DNA from: Ruminococcus sp. 210702-SL.1.03
Lineage (GTDB): Bacteria > Bacillota > Clostridia > Oscillospirales > Ruminococcaceae
Assembly: GCF_020559915.1 (NCBI RefSeq)
Contig: NZ_JAJCLZ010000013.1
Location: 1-64,000 of the forward strand
Length of the DNA: 64,000 bases
Direction: 5' to 3'
Under the pieces are notes generated by a model. It was not told the origin of the DNA. It saw nothing but the letters and a program-made list of their open reading frames with translations, and made no database searches. The position numbers and the translations under genes were made by a program. This document shows positions 54,756 through 63,550 of the stretch, in pieces (position 1 is the stretch's first letter; every line of letters begins with the position of its first letter).

Positions 54756-55940
54756 TCAATGTTTCTTTTGCTTTAATTCAAATTCAGAATTTATTATCCA
54801 TATATTTGATGATATATCTATAAGCTCGGCGCATTCCGCCGAGATAAGCATAGCGTTCGGAAAATGCGCAGTTATGTCGGAAGCCGAGGCGTAGTTGTCT
54901 GCGCAAGCCGCCGTGAAGCAGATAGGCGTTTTGCCCGAACTTGCTATCTCGGGCGGCACAGTCTGCGGCGGTGTGTGCGGAGTGTAGTCGGAAAAGCTCT
55001 CCTGCAAAGTGTAAACGTCCGCCATGGTGTGAATGTCCGTTCTCAGCCACATTCCGCCGCTGTAACGAAAAAAGCTAGCTTCCCTGCCGTCGCGCACAAG
55101 CATCGACATCATCGCGAGCGCGCCCTCTATGACGTTATCGCGCACCGTTAGCACATACTCGCTCTCCTCGATCTGCGGACAGTCGAGAAAGAAAAGCTGA
55201 CCCGCCGCGCTGACCTTTTCGTCAAGGCGCACCATGTAAATATCTCGCTTGGAAGAAAGCTTCCAGTTTATCTTTTTGATAGGGTCGCCGGGGTAATACT
55301 GGCGGTGCTCATAGCCCGGAACGCCCGTAGCGCCTACCGCTATTTCGTCCGATTCTTCCTCTTCATCGTCGTCATCGGCGGCGAACTGTGAAACTGTTTT
55401 CAAAAGCTCGGGCTGCATACCCGTGTCGGGAATGTTCGGATATACCGAAACTTTCGCCTTTAGCAGGTCGGCGTTTGCCGTTGCAAACGGCAAAGAAAAT
55501 GAGAGTATCCCCAAAAAATCAGACAGCCGCACGTTTGTAAGGCTGACCTCCGCCGCGCCCGAGTGCACGGCTTTCATAGAGATAGGGATAGTCGTTACCT
55601 CTTTGCCCGCCACCGAGCCGCTGTATACGCTTTCGCCCTCGAATTTGAGGTGCGGCGTGCAGTCAGCTTTTATCTTAACGACCGGCGCAGGAATAATAAT
55701 GTTTTTGCTGATGTTTACATTAAGCAAAAAAATGTCGCCCTTGCCGAGCAGGTCGCGGCTCAGCGAGATCTCAACTTTGAGAAACCTGCGCACTACCAGC
55801 GTAACGGCGAGCGAGATAACAAAAGCGCATATCATCGTGGCGGTGAGTATTATGCCCGCCGTGCCGTCTATAAAGTACGCGACCATCACCGTTATGCAGA
55901 TACAGCCGATGTACCCCAGCAGATTTTTTACTGTTTTCAT
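54756..55940 (-). CDS. DUF58-domain membrane protein
   Basis: A 394-aa protein with two N-terminal membrane helices (~10-50), a beta-rich middle and a VWA-like DUF58 domain with the signature YYPGDPIKKINWKLSSKRD around 237-255. It links MoxR ATPases to membrane partners. Three bases separate it from the transglutaminase gene and ten from the moxR-like gene; all are one transcript. Confidence 0.9.
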   Translation of the reverse strand: MKTVKNLLGYIGCICITVMVAYFIDGTAGIILTATMICAFVISLAVTLVVRRFLKVEISLSRDLLGKGDIFLLNVNISKNIIIPAPVVKIKADCTPHLKFEGESVYSGSVAGKEVTTIPISMKAVHSGAAEVSLTNVRLSDFLGILSFSLPFATANADLLKAKVSVYPNIPDTGMQPELLKTVSQFAADDDDEEEESDEIAVGATGVPGYEHRQYYPGDPIKKINWKLSSKRDIYMVRLDEKVSAAGQLFFLDCPQIEESEYVLTVRDNVIEGALAMMSMLVRDGREASFFRYSGGMWLRTDIHTMADVYTLQESFSDYTPHTPPQTVPPEIASSGKTPICFTAACADNYASASDITAHFPNAMLISAECAELIDISSNIWIINSEFELKQKKH

Positions 55941-55950
55941 ACGGCGCTCC

Positions 55951-56883
55951 TTATTCTATCGGAACTGCCACGGTAGAAGCCGCCTGCTCCATAGCCGCGG
56001 CGGGGTCGCCGCCGTATACCGATTTTCCCTTTGGCGAGAGCATAAGTCTGTGTGAAAGCACACATGATGTCATAGCGCGCACGTCGTCAGGCACAACATA
56101 ATCCCTGCCGTTGATATAGGCGTACGCCTTTGAAGCCTTTAAAAGGGCTATACCCGCGCGCGGAGAAGCGCCGAGTTTTATAAATTCAGAGCTGCGGCTT
56201 GCGTTTAGCAGGTCAACTATATATTTCTTGATATTTTCGGTGCATCTCACCTGCTTTACAGCCGCGATGTGCGCGTTCACGTCCTCGACAGACATTACTG
56301 CGCTGAGCTTTTCAGTAAACGCAGGCTGCTCTGAGCGGGTGATTATGTCCAGCTCTTCTTCGGCAGAGGGGTAGCCCATGGAAATTTTCATAAGAAATCT
56401 GTCCATCTGCGCCTCGGGAAGATGATACGTTCCGTAAGTTTCAACGGGGTTCTGCGTGGCAAGTACCATAAATGGCGACGGTAACTGCATGGTCTTTCCG
56501 TCGAGCGAGACCTGGTGCTCTTCCATGACCTCCAGCAGCGAGGACTGCGCCTTAGGGGAAGCACGGTTTATCTCGTCGGCGAGCAGAAAGTTGCACATAG
56601 CCGCGCCCTGCTTGTACTCCATCTGGCGCGTCTGCGGGTCTATCATCGAAAAGCCCACGATGTCAGAGGGCATGATGTCGGGCGTGAGCTGTATGCGGTT
56701 GAATTTTCCGTCAACAGAGTTCGCCAACGCGGATACCAAGCGCGTTTTTCCGACGCCGGGCACGTCCTCGATAAGTATATGACCCTCGGCAAGAACAGCG
56801 CAAACGACCTTGATTATCGAATCGCGCTTGCCGACGATTATTTTTTCGATGTTCTCGATCAGTGAATTTATCTGAGTATTCAT
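55951..56883 (-). CDS. MoxR-family AAA ATPase
   Basis: A 310-aa AAA+ ATPase. Walker A is EDVPGVGKTRL, Walker B is LLADEINRASPKAQ, and sensor 1 is ATQNPVETYGTY. MoxR proteins act as chaperones that switch on metalloproteins or extracytoplasmic partners, here most likely the DUF58/transglutaminase pair. AAGGAGA lies about 9 bases before the ATG. Confidence 0.94.
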   Translation of the reverse strand: MNTQINSLIENIEKIIVGKRDSIIKVVCAVLAEGHILIEDVPGVGKTRLVSALANSVDGKFNRIQLTPDIMPSDIVGFSMIDPQTRQMEYKQGAAMCNFLLADEINRASPKAQSSLLEVMEEHQVSLDGKTMQLPSPFMVLATQNPVETYGTYHLPEAQMDRFLMKISMGYPSAEEELDIITRSEQPAFTEKLSAVMSVEDVNAHIAAVKQVRCTENIKKYIVDLLNASRSSEFIKLGASPRAGIALLKASKAYAYINGRDYVVPDDVRAMTSCVLSHRLMLSPKGKSVYGGDPAAAMEQAASTVAVPIE

Positions 56884-57037
56884 GGAAACTGATTCTCCTT
56901 TTTTATTCGTTATAACTAATTATAACACATGAAGCAGACTTCAAGTCAATAGTAAGTTGCATAATTTACATTTTCTTAATAATATATCGCATTTATATGT
57001 ACAAAATATGTAATTTCAGTTTTTTTCGGCGTTATAC

Positions 57038-57066
57038 TTGCAATTCCGCGCAAAATATTGTATAAT
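57038..57066 (+). promoter_or_regulatory. Promoter of the 57.1-58.4 kb operon
   Basis: TTGCAA (57038-57043), 17-bp spacer, TATAAT (57061-57066). Confidence 0.7.
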
Positions 57067-57101
57067 ATAAACAGCTATTATTCAATATAGGAAGTGAGAA
57101 A

Positions 57102-57482
57102 ATGGATAAGGCGCAGATAAACAGTATCGTAAAAATGATAAAAAAGTCGCGTGCCGAAAGCGGCGATGAAAGCAATAATTCTACGGCGCAGACCGAGAAA
57201 AAAGCTTCGTTTCAGCTTAGCAGTAAGCCCGAAAAGGTTATGATAGGCTTGGGTCTGGCGGCAGGCCTTGCGATATTTTTTGACGACAGCCGAAAGAAAA
57301 AAAAGCACCCCGAACTGGCGCGCGGATATTTCAGAAGATGCTACGACAATTACCAAAAGCTCGGCGGACTGCTTGATTCCACTATTGCTAAAAACATCAA
57401 AGATCAGAAAGAACGAGAGTTCAATGACGATATGCTTGAAAATCTGACCATAGAAAAAGCGATAGATTTCGACCTTGACTAA
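57102..57482 (+). CDS. Hypothetical protein (126 aa)
   Basis: A highly charged protein with one weakly hydrophobic stretch (VMIGLGLAAGLAIFF, ~46-60) after a Ser/Lys/Glu-rich N-terminal part, then a basic KKKKHPELARGYFRRCYDNYQK segment and an acidic C-terminus. It could be membrane-associated. RBS GGAAGTGAG precedes the ATG. No family recognised. Confidence 0.7.
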   Translation: MDKAQINSIVKMIKKSRAESGDESNNSTAQTEKKASFQLSSKPEKVMIGLGLAAGLAIFFDDSRKKKKHPELARGYFRRCYDNYQKLGGLLDSTIAKNIKDQKEREFNDDMLENLTIEKAIDFDLD

Positions 57483-57501
57483 GCTTAGGAGATTACCCGA
57501 A

Positions 57502-57846
57502 ATGAAAAAATATTTTCTTGAATACCTTGCGTTTCTCGATAAGTCTATGGCAGACCCGAACACTGATTTTGCCAGACTTATGAAGATACATAAAGAAAAA
57601 ACGCGGTATTTTCAGCATGAGAGATTTGTTCACCTCTTCGTAATGATACTCTTTGCGCTCTGCACAGTTGCGACTTTTCTTATAATAGTTGTGACCGAAA
57701 CGGTGCTGCTGATACCGCTCGCGCTTCTTTTGCTCTGTCTGCTGATACCGTACATCAGCCACTACTATTTTTTAGAGAATAACACGCAGAAGCTCTACAA
57801 ATATTACGACGCGATATGTGAAAAACTTGAAAGCGAGGACTTGTAA
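57502..57846 (+). CDS. Hypothetical two-helix membrane protein (114 aa)
   Basis: The ATG at 57502 follows AGGAG by 10 bases. A soluble N-terminal part (~1-40, with Tyr/Phe/Lys) is followed by two hydrophobic helices (~45-66 and 68-88) and a charged C-terminal helix. It lies between an unknown gene (19-bp gap) and a flavin reductase gene with which it shares one base, so it is cotranscribed. No family recognised. Confidence 0.72.
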   Translation: MKKYFLEYLAFLDKSMADPNTDFARLMKIHKEKTRYFQHERFVHLFVMILFALCTVATFLIIVVTETVLLIPLALLLLCLLIPYISHYYFLENNTQKLYKYYDAICEKLESEDL

Positions 57847-58442
57847 TGCCCTTTGATAAATACACAAAAGAGGTCTGGAAAGGCAGCGTTATAACCTCTC
57901 CCCTGCCGCCGACGCTCGTCACCTGCGGCACAGAGGAAAAGCCGAACGTCTTTACCGTCGCGTGGACAGGCATACTCTGCACACAGCCGCCCGTAACGTA
58001 CATTTCGGTGCGCCCCGAGCGGTATTCTTACGGGCTTATAAGCGAAACGGGAGAATTTGTCATAAACCTCGCTACTGAACAGCTTGTAAAAGCGGTAGAC
58101 CTCTGCGGCGTGAAGTCGGGCCGAAATGTGGATAAATTTGAGCTGACGGGGCTTACGCGCGAAAAAGCCGCGGCTGTTTCCGCACCGATAATCGCCGAGT
58201 GCCCCGTGAATATCGAGTGCAAAGTGCGCGATAAGATCTCGCTCGGCACGCACGATGTTTTCGTTGCCGATATTCTAAAGATCGACGCTGCGAAAGAACT
58301 GCTCGATGAAAAAGGCAGGCTCGCGCTGGAGAAATCGGGACTTCTCGCCTACGCACACGGCGATTACTTCGCTCTCGGCAAACGCTTGGGAAATTTCGGC
58401 TTTTCGGTACGAAAGAAAAATAAGAAACGTAAAAAGCATTGA
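57846..58442 (+). CDS. Flavin reductase-like (FMN-binding) protein
   Basis: A 198-aa protein of the flavin reductase-like split-barrel family. Marks are FTVAWTGILCTQPPVTYISVRPERYSYGLI near residue 38, GEFVINLATEQLVKAVDLCG and the GTHDVFVADILKIDA strand; the C-terminus is very basic (RKKNKKRKKH). The family includes electron-transfer flavoproteins in anaerobes, often for oxygen or nitrogen-oxide detoxification. Partner unknown. Confidence 0.88.
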   Translation: MPFDKYTKEVWKGSVITSPLPPTLVTCGTEEKPNVFTVAWTGILCTQPPVTYISVRPERYSYGLISETGEFVINLATEQLVKAVDLCGVKSGRNVDKFELTGLTREKAAAVSAPIIAECPVNIECKVRDKISLGTHDVFVADILKIDAAKELLDEKGRLALEKSGLLAYAHGDYFALGKRLGNFGFSVRKKNKKRKKH

Positions 58443-58467
58443 CATTTCGCGCAGAATGTGATATAAT
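58439..58467 (+). promoter_or_regulatory. Promoter of the PLC-like gene
   Basis: TTGACA (58439-58444), 17-bp spacer, TATAAT (58462-58467); it overlaps the stop codon of the flavin reductase gene. Confidence 0.85.
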
Positions 58468-58474
58468 AACTAAT

Positions 58475-58506
58475 GGCAGGATCATCCCCTGCCTTTGTTT
58501 TTTATT
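58475..58506 (+). terminator. Terminator-like hairpin in the PLC gene leader
   Basis: GGCAGG (58475-58480) and CCTGCC (58488-58493) with a T-rich tract to 58506. It begins about where the transcript from 58462 should start. It may end read-through from the upstream operon or attenuate the new transcript. Confidence 0.55.
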
Positions 58507-58528
58507 ATGGAATTTAGGGAGATCTGTC

Positions 58529-59689
58529 ATGAAAGGATATTTATCTATCGCCGCCGCTATCGGAATTTGTCTTATGCTGAAAAAAGCCAAACCAATTCGC
58601 GCACACGCATGGTTCACTCGCACGCACGAGGCTATCACCGAGGGCGCGTTTGAGCTGCTCGAAAAAGAAAACAAGCCTAAGGTAGCGGCATTTTATAAAA
58701 ATTATCACACTGAGCTTTTAAATGGCTGTTCTGCGCCCGATAAAGAGGGCGACCCCGACAAGGGTGCAGGCGCGCATTATTATTCCTGCGCAAACGCAAA
58801 GGGCAAGGCGCTTCCGCAGCAGGCGGGCTATTATCAGAACCGCTTGGGTGATTATTCAAAGAGCGCACGCTCTATGCTTGAGGAGAATTACACCTGCGCG
58901 CTCAATCTTTACAAAAACGGCAAAGTCAGCGAAGCTATGTATTGCCTTGGACGTGCGGCGCACTTCATCGAGGACATTTGCTGTCCAGTTCACACGGCGA
59001 ATATGCGCTATTTCGATAAGCCCGGCAATGCTCACAACGCTTTTGAAAAGCACGCCAACAACATTTCCCGCAACTTCCCTGCTGAGAAATTTGACAAGCG
59101 CCTTCTGAAAACTTATTCGGGCGATAGCTTTGAGAACGCAGCTAACAAGCTTTGCGCAGTTTCCAACAAGCACGCCGAACCTATCTCAAATCTCGACCCG
59201 ATCGCTTTTGACAACGCAGTTAAGAGCATGGTGCCGATCGCAACTCAGAACGTTATGGCTCTGCTGATGAAATTTTTTGATGACTGCAAGGCGGAAAACG
59301 GCAACTATCTGCTCGATGGAAAGATGTACACCTTCAAGAACGAAGCCAGCGGCGAACTGCTAACGGTCACTGCGAAAGGCGTTGCGCTTGAAAAAGCCGA
59401 TAAGGATAAAGAGCAGAAACTCAACCTCATTATGTCTGACAACGGCACATTTGCGCTCAAAGCGGCGGACGGCGGATACGTTTCGGCTAAGCTTAAAGGC
59501 TTCGATTATCCCAAGGGCGACACCGCGGGAGCGCAGTTCAGAGCCGCGGCGCTGGGCAAGAACAGATACCGCATCACTACCGAAGCGAGCAGCTTTGCAA
59601 AAGTTCTCGCCTGCGGAAAAACGGGCGGGCTGACTGTTGCGGACTTCGATCCGGGCAATTCTACTCAGGTCTGGATACTCAATAAATAA
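58529..59689 (+). CDS. Secreted zinc-dependent phospholipase C-like protein with beta-rich tail
   Basis: A 386-aa exported protein. After a signal peptide ending AHA the mature chain would begin at W28. All nine zinc ligands of the PLC/alpha-toxin fold are in place by spacing: W28, H33, D71, H83, H145, D149, H155, H169, E173. Intervals in the second half (4, 6, 14, 4) match the Bacillus cereus enzyme. Residues ~255-386 are beta-rich with repeated short strands and a C-terminal QVWILNK, suggestive of a ricin-type beta-trefoil, a common carbohydrate- or membrane-binding add-on. The start at 58529 has AGGGAGA upstream. Basic residues between the h-region and the cut site are unusual. Confidence 0.85.
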   Translation: MKGYLSIAAAIGICLMLKKAKPIRAHAWFTRTHEAITEGAFELLEKENKPKVAAFYKNYHTELLNGCSAPDKEGDPDKGAGAHYYSCANAKGKALPQQAGYYQNRLGDYSKSARSMLEENYTCALNLYKNGKVSEAMYCLGRAAHFIEDICCPVHTANMRYFDKPGNAHNAFEKHANNISRNFPAEKFDKRLLKTYSGDSFENAANKLCAVSNKHAEPISNLDPIAFDNAVKSMVPIATQNVMALLMKFFDDCKAENGNYLLDGKMYTFKNEASGELLTVTAKGVALEKADKDKEQKLNLIMSDNGTFALKAADGGYVSAKLKGFDYPKGDTAGAQFRAAALGKNRYRITTEASSFAKVLACGKTGGLTVADFDPGNSTQVWILNK

Positions 59690-59716
59690 AAAATACGTCG
59701 GCTCAATTTGTTTGAT

Positions 59717-59760
59717 CCGTCCCCGCCCAACAACCCACCACCCTACCCAGCCAACTCCTC
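59717..59760 (+). other. C-rich low-complexity tract
   Basis: A 44-base stretch is almost only C and A on the plus strand with very few G, in an otherwise mixed background. It lies between the PLC-like gene and the ankyrin lipoprotein gene. It contains no gene; the ankyrin RBS AAGGAGG follows at about 59768. Confidence 0.5.
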
Positions 59761-59780
59761 AATTTTAAGGAGGAATCTTC

Positions 59781-61532
59781 ATGAAAAATATAAAAAGAAT
59801 GGTATCTCTTTTCCTTTCAGGAATTATATTATTTTCTCTTGTTTCCTGTAGCTTGAAAGATAAAGTGAAGGAAATATCAGGTTTCTCGGATGCAAGTAAG
59901 ATATTTCAAATAGCATTGGAAAACAAAAATGTAGAATTACTTAATGAAGTAATAAAGGAGTATCCGGATTACGATATCAATAAATGTGAACAGGGCTCAT
60001 CATTGGCCAAGGCTTTATTTAACAATGGTGGTCGTGCTACAGATTATGAAAATATTACTTTTTCGAGAGCTATGCTAGATGCAGGAGCTGATCCAAATGT
60101 AAAATCAACCAATGGAGATTATCTGTTAATAACCACTTGTGATAATGATTTTTATTGGGCAACCGAGCTACTTGTGGAATATGGAGCAGACCTTGAAGTA
60201 AAGAATGATTTAGGATATTCTCCATTATATTTAGTTATGGCTAATTTCTATGGAGACAGCGAAGAAAATCGTATCAAAACCGCTAAATTTTTCGTTGATA
60301 AAGGTGCTGCAGTAACCACAGACCTATTTAATATAGACGAAAACAAAGATGAGGATCTCAGATATCATCATATAGGAGCATCACCTGTAGTATCAAATTA
60401 TCTCATGAATATACTTCATGAAAAAGGTGAAGAAACAAATATGCCAAAGGCTATGGAATATGCTATATCCGGTGATCTGGATAAAACGATAGAATATATT
60501 GAGAAGGGTGAAGCTCTAACAGATAAAGAAAAGGAATTAGTATTCGATTATGCTTCATATTTTGGAATGCCGGATGAGTTTGAAACAATATGTAGATTAA
60601 CAGAAATGCAAATTGATAATGTTAATATGGAACGAATAATACAGTGCGGAAATCTGGATATGATACAATATTTGATAGAGAAATGTGGCTTTAAACTTCA
60701 AAGTGAAAAAGTAAGTCCTTCACAAGAAAACTATCTTAAATTAGCTGTTTTATTTGGATATTCTGATATTTTTGATTATTTATGTAATCACAATGCTTAT
60801 AACCCGGGAGCGTCTGTTTTATTGGAAAGTGCGTTATATAACGGGAACCTTGACTTGTTTAAAAAAGTATATGAATATGAAGCTCAATCAACAGATATAA
60901 CCGAATTGAATGAAATTTACAATTTGGACGGTTACTATCTTAACGGAAAACTGGATTTTATAGATTACTTAATGAGTGAGAAAAATCATACTTTTGAATG
61001 CTATTCATTTAAGAATATTGATTTTGAAACAGCAAGATATCTTTATGAAAAAGGCAGACCTTTGAATATTACAGATCTTGACTATGCTATATGTCATAAT
61101 GATATAGAGTATATACAGCTTGTGTTAGACAAAGGTGCCGACATCAATCAGAAATGCTATAGTTTTGATTACAGTAACTATGTTTCAAATTATAAGGAAC
61201 AGGTTTCTCAATACGATAATTTCACAAGTAAGCATATATATTATGAAAATATTACTGAAAAAAACAAAGAGTTACCTACAGCCTTTAGTTACCTATTAAA
61301 TAAATGTAATAGTGAATGTATAAAATTTATGATAGAAAACGGTGCAGAAATTACTGATGATATTTTAATTTATGCATCGGAAGCATCAAAAGCTGTAAAT
61401 CAGATACTTTTTGATAATAATGCAAACACTAATATAGATTTTTCTAATGTAAAAGGTGTAATGCGAAAAGATTATTCTCTGGAAAAATATTATAGATCAA
61501 TCGGCCGGAGTGATCTTTTAGATTTATTGTAA
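59781..61532 (+). CDS. Ankyrin-repeat lipoprotein, AT-rich
   Basis: A 583-aa protein with signal peptide and lipobox LVSC, Cys23. The body has degenerate ankyrin repeats: clear ones near ~90-165 (SRAMLDAGADPNVKSTNGD, ELLVEYGADLEVKNDLGY, FFVDKGAAV) and ~425-500 (LVLDKGADINQKC, MIENGAEITDD), with looser repeats between. Codon use is visibly AT-rich compared with flanking genes, which suggests transfer. Such lipoproteins can be immunity or interaction partners of neighbouring toxins or enzymes, and a PLC-like protein is next door; that link is inference. Confidence 0.85.
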   Translation: MKNIKRMVSLFLSGIILFSLVSCSLKDKVKEISGFSDASKIFQIALENKNVELLNEVIKEYPDYDINKCEQGSSLAKALFNNGGRATDYENITFSRAMLDAGADPNVKSTNGDYLLITTCDNDFYWATELLVEYGADLEVKNDLGYSPLYLVMANFYGDSEENRIKTAKFFVDKGAAVTTDLFNIDENKDEDLRYHHIGASPVVSNYLMNILHEKGEETNMPKAMEYAISGDLDKTIEYIEKGEALTDKEKELVFDYASYFGMPDEFETICRLTEMQIDNVNMERIIQCGNLDMIQYLIEKCGFKLQSEKVSPSQENYLKLAVLFGYSDIFDYLCNHNAYNPGASVLLESALYNGNLDLFKKVYEYEAQSTDITELNEIYNLDGYYLNGKLDFIDYLMSEKNHTFECYSFKNIDFETARYLYEKGRPLNITDLDYAICHNDIEYIQLVLDKGADINQKCYSFDYSNYVSNYKEQVSQYDNFTSKHIYYENITEKNKELPTAFSYLLNKCNSECIKFMIENGAEITDDILIYASEASKAVNQILFDNNANTNIDFSNVKGVMRKDYSLEKYYRSIGRSDLLDLL

Positions 61533-61570
61533 AACGAATAAGATTACTAGATTTTGCTTAAGAAAAAATA

Positions 61571-61597
61571 GGGGACTTTTTTTACAGCCCCGTTTTT
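61571..61597 (+). terminator. Terminator of the ankyrin lipoprotein gene
   Basis: GGGG(A)CT pairs with AGCCCC around a T-rich loop, followed by five Ts. Confidence 0.6.
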
Positions 61598-61613
61598 ATA
61601 TGCTATGTCACAA

Positions 61614-61641
61614 AAAAGACCGCCCCGCAGGACGGTCTTTT
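61614..61641. terminator. Terminator of rpsB-tsf, usable in both directions
   Basis: AAAAGACCG (61614-61622) with CGGTCTTTT (61633-61641), A and T tracts on the two sides. Confidence 0.82.
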
Positions 61642-61654
61642 ATTTATGCGAAAA

Positions 61655-62572
61655 TTATTTCTTCATCATGGAAGCAACTTCGTCAGCAAGGTTATCATCC
61701 TGCTTTTCGATGCCTTCGCCGCGCTCGAAACGTACAACGTCAACAACGCTGATAGTGCCGCCAAGCTTCTTAGCCTCAGCGTCAACATAGCCCTGTACGG
61801 AAACCTTGTCGTCCTTTACGAAAGCCTGCTCGAGGAGGCAGTTCTCGGAATAATATTTTCCGACCTTGCCCTCTACGATCTTGACCTTTACCTGCTCAGG
61901 CTTCTTAGCCATCTTAGGATCTTCAGCCATCTGCTTCAGCATGATCTCCTTCTCGTTCTCCAGAACTTCAGCAGGAACCTGCTCTCTGCACATATATGCA
62001 GGGTTCAGAGCAGCAGACTGCATTGCAACGTCCTTACCGATGTAAGCTACCTTGTCAGCGTCGAGCTCAGTGTCGAGCTTAACGAGAACGCCGATGCTTC
62101 CGCCATTGTGAACGTAAGAAGCAAGAACGCCTTCAAGTCTTACAAAGCGGCGGATCTGGATGTTCTCTCTGATCTTCATGCCTGCAAGCTCGGTAAGAGT
62201 AGCGTCTACGGTAGCGTCGCCGCCGCTGATGGTGCAAGCCTTAAGGGCTTCAACGTCAGCAGGGTTCGCCTCGATGATGGTCTCAGCAACAGCGTTTGCA
62301 AACTTCTTGAAATCGTCGGTGTTTGCAGCAAAGTCGGTCTCGGTGTTTACTTCTACCAGAGCGCCTACATTGCCCTTTACGAGAGCAACTACCAGACCCT
62401 CGGCAGCAGTTCTGCCGCTCTTCTTAGCCTGGGTAGCAAGTCCCTTTTCACGAAGGATCTCTATTGCCTTTTCCTGATCGTTATCTGTTTCAACAAGCGC
62501 TCTCTTGCAGTCCATCATGCCAACGCCTGTAAGCTCCATAAGAGCCTTAATGTCCTTAACTGTAACAGCCAT
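61655..62572 (-). CDS. tsf: Translation elongation factor Ts
   Basis: A 305-aa guanine nucleotide exchange factor for EF-Tu. The N-terminal UBA-like domain has the TGVGMMDCKRAL signature (residues 15-26); the core has TDFAANTDDF and a later MQSAALNPAYM segment. AGGAGG stands 9-14 bases before the ATG. It follows rpsB by 72 bp, the standard bacterial pair. Confidence 0.97.
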   Translation of the reverse strand: MAVTVKDIKALMELTGVGMMDCKRALVETDNDQEKAIEILREKGLATQAKKSGRTAAEGLVVALVKGNVGALVEVNTETDFAANTDDFKKFANAVAETIIEANPADVEALKACTISGGDATVDATLTELAGMKIRENIQIRRFVRLEGVLASYVHNGGSIGVLVKLDTELDADKVAYIGKDVAMQSAALNPAYMCREQVPAEVLENEKEIMLKQMAEDPKMAKKPEQVKVKIVEGKVGKYYSENCLLEQAFVKDDKVSVQGYVDAEAKKLGGTISVVDVVRFERGEGIEKQDDNLADEVASMMKK

Positions 62573-62644
62573 CTGTATTTCCTCCTAATATTTTAATATA
62601 GGCAGACAGATTTTTGCTGCCTGCCTACTGATAAAATTCTTGAA

Positions 62645-63370
62645 TTATTCAGCTGCTTCCTCTGCAACTTCTTCAGCTGCATTGTCCGCGCCCTGTCTGC
62701 CCTCGATGATAGCATCTGCCATGCAACCGGCGATAAGCTTTACCGCACGGATAGCGTCATCGTTACCGGGGATAACGTAATCAACGTCGTCAGGATCGCA
62801 GTTGGTATCTACGATAGCTACTACGGGGATACCGAGCTTCTTAGCTTCGCTTACAGCGATCTTTTCCTTGCGGGGGTCTACTACGAAGAGAGCGCCGGGG
62901 AGCTTCTTCATGTTCTTGATACCGCCCATGAACTTCTCGAGCTTTTCAATCTCGAGGGTCAGCTTAACAACTTCCTTCTTAGGTAGAAGATTGAAAGTGC
63001 CGTCTTCTTCCATAGTGTGGAGCTGCTCGAGTCTCTTGATTCTCATCTGGATGGTCTTGAAGTTGGTCATCATTCCGCCGAGCCATCTGGCGTTTACATA
63101 GTGAGCGTCAGCTCTGAGAGCCTCTTCCTTAATGGAATCTCCTGCCTGCTTCTTAGTGCCGACAAAAAGAACTTCCTTGCCGTCAGCAGAAAGATCGCGT
63201 ACAAAATTGTAAGCTTCTTCAAGCTTCTTTACGGTCTTCTGAAGATCGATGATGTAGATTCCGTTTCTTTCGGTGAAAATGTAAGGTGCCATTTTCGGGT
63301 TCCATCTTCTTGTCTGGTGTCCAAAGTGAACGCCTGCTTCAAGAAGCTGCTTCATTGATACTACTGCCAT
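62645..63370 (-). CDS. rpsB: 30S ribosomal protein S2
   Basis: A 241-aa r-protein starting [20 protein letters not shown] at 63370 with a strong AGGAGG 11-16 bases upstream; the frame is open upstream through the leader RNA. Family marks: [21 protein letters not shown] and the [12 protein letters not shown] segment. The C-terminus is acidic (EEVAEEAAE). Confidence 0.97.
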   Translation of the reverse strand: MAVVSMKQLLEAGVHFGHQTRRWNPKMAPYIFTERNGIYIIDLQKTVKKLEEAYNFVRDLSADGKEVLFVGTKKQAGDSIKEEALRADAHYVNARWLGGMMTNFKTIQMRIKRLEQLHTMEEDGTFNLLPKKEVVKLTLEIEKLEKFMGGIKNMKKLPGALFVVDPRKEKIAVSEAKKLGIPVVAIVDTNCDPDDVDYVIPGNDDAIRAVKLIAGCMADAIIEGRQGADNAAEEVAEEAAE

Positions 63371-63428
63371 GGTAGTAACCTCCTGTTTGGTTTTTAAATT
63401 TCCGCTTTTGCGAATGTGTGTATCCTCT

Positions 63429-63489
63429 GAATGGTTTTGAAAAAAGCGCGCCTTCACCCGCGCTGCGGGAACCACGGCGCAAACCATTC
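63429..63489 (-). promoter_or_regulatory. Structured leader of rpsB, possible S2 autoregulatory element
   Basis: Three nested stems on the minus strand: outer AAACCATTC/GAATGGTTT (63489-63481 with 63437-63429), middle GCGCC/GGCGC (63480-63476 with 63452-63448), inner CCCGC/GCGGG (63469-63465 with 63461-63457). It lies between the promoter and the rpsB RBS. Firmicute rpsB transcripts are known to carry S2-binding leaders; the match here is by position and structure only. Confidence 0.55.
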
Positions 63490-63506
63490 ATGCGAATTGC
63501 TTTAAT

Positions 63507-63535
63507 ATTATACCACATATTCTCGCAGATTGCAA
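63507..63535 (-). promoter_or_regulatory. Promoter of rpsB-tsf
   Basis: Minus strand TTGCAA (63535-63530), 17-bp spacer, TATAAT (63512-63507). Confidence 0.75.
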
Positions 63536-63550
63536 GAACTTTTTATTCGT

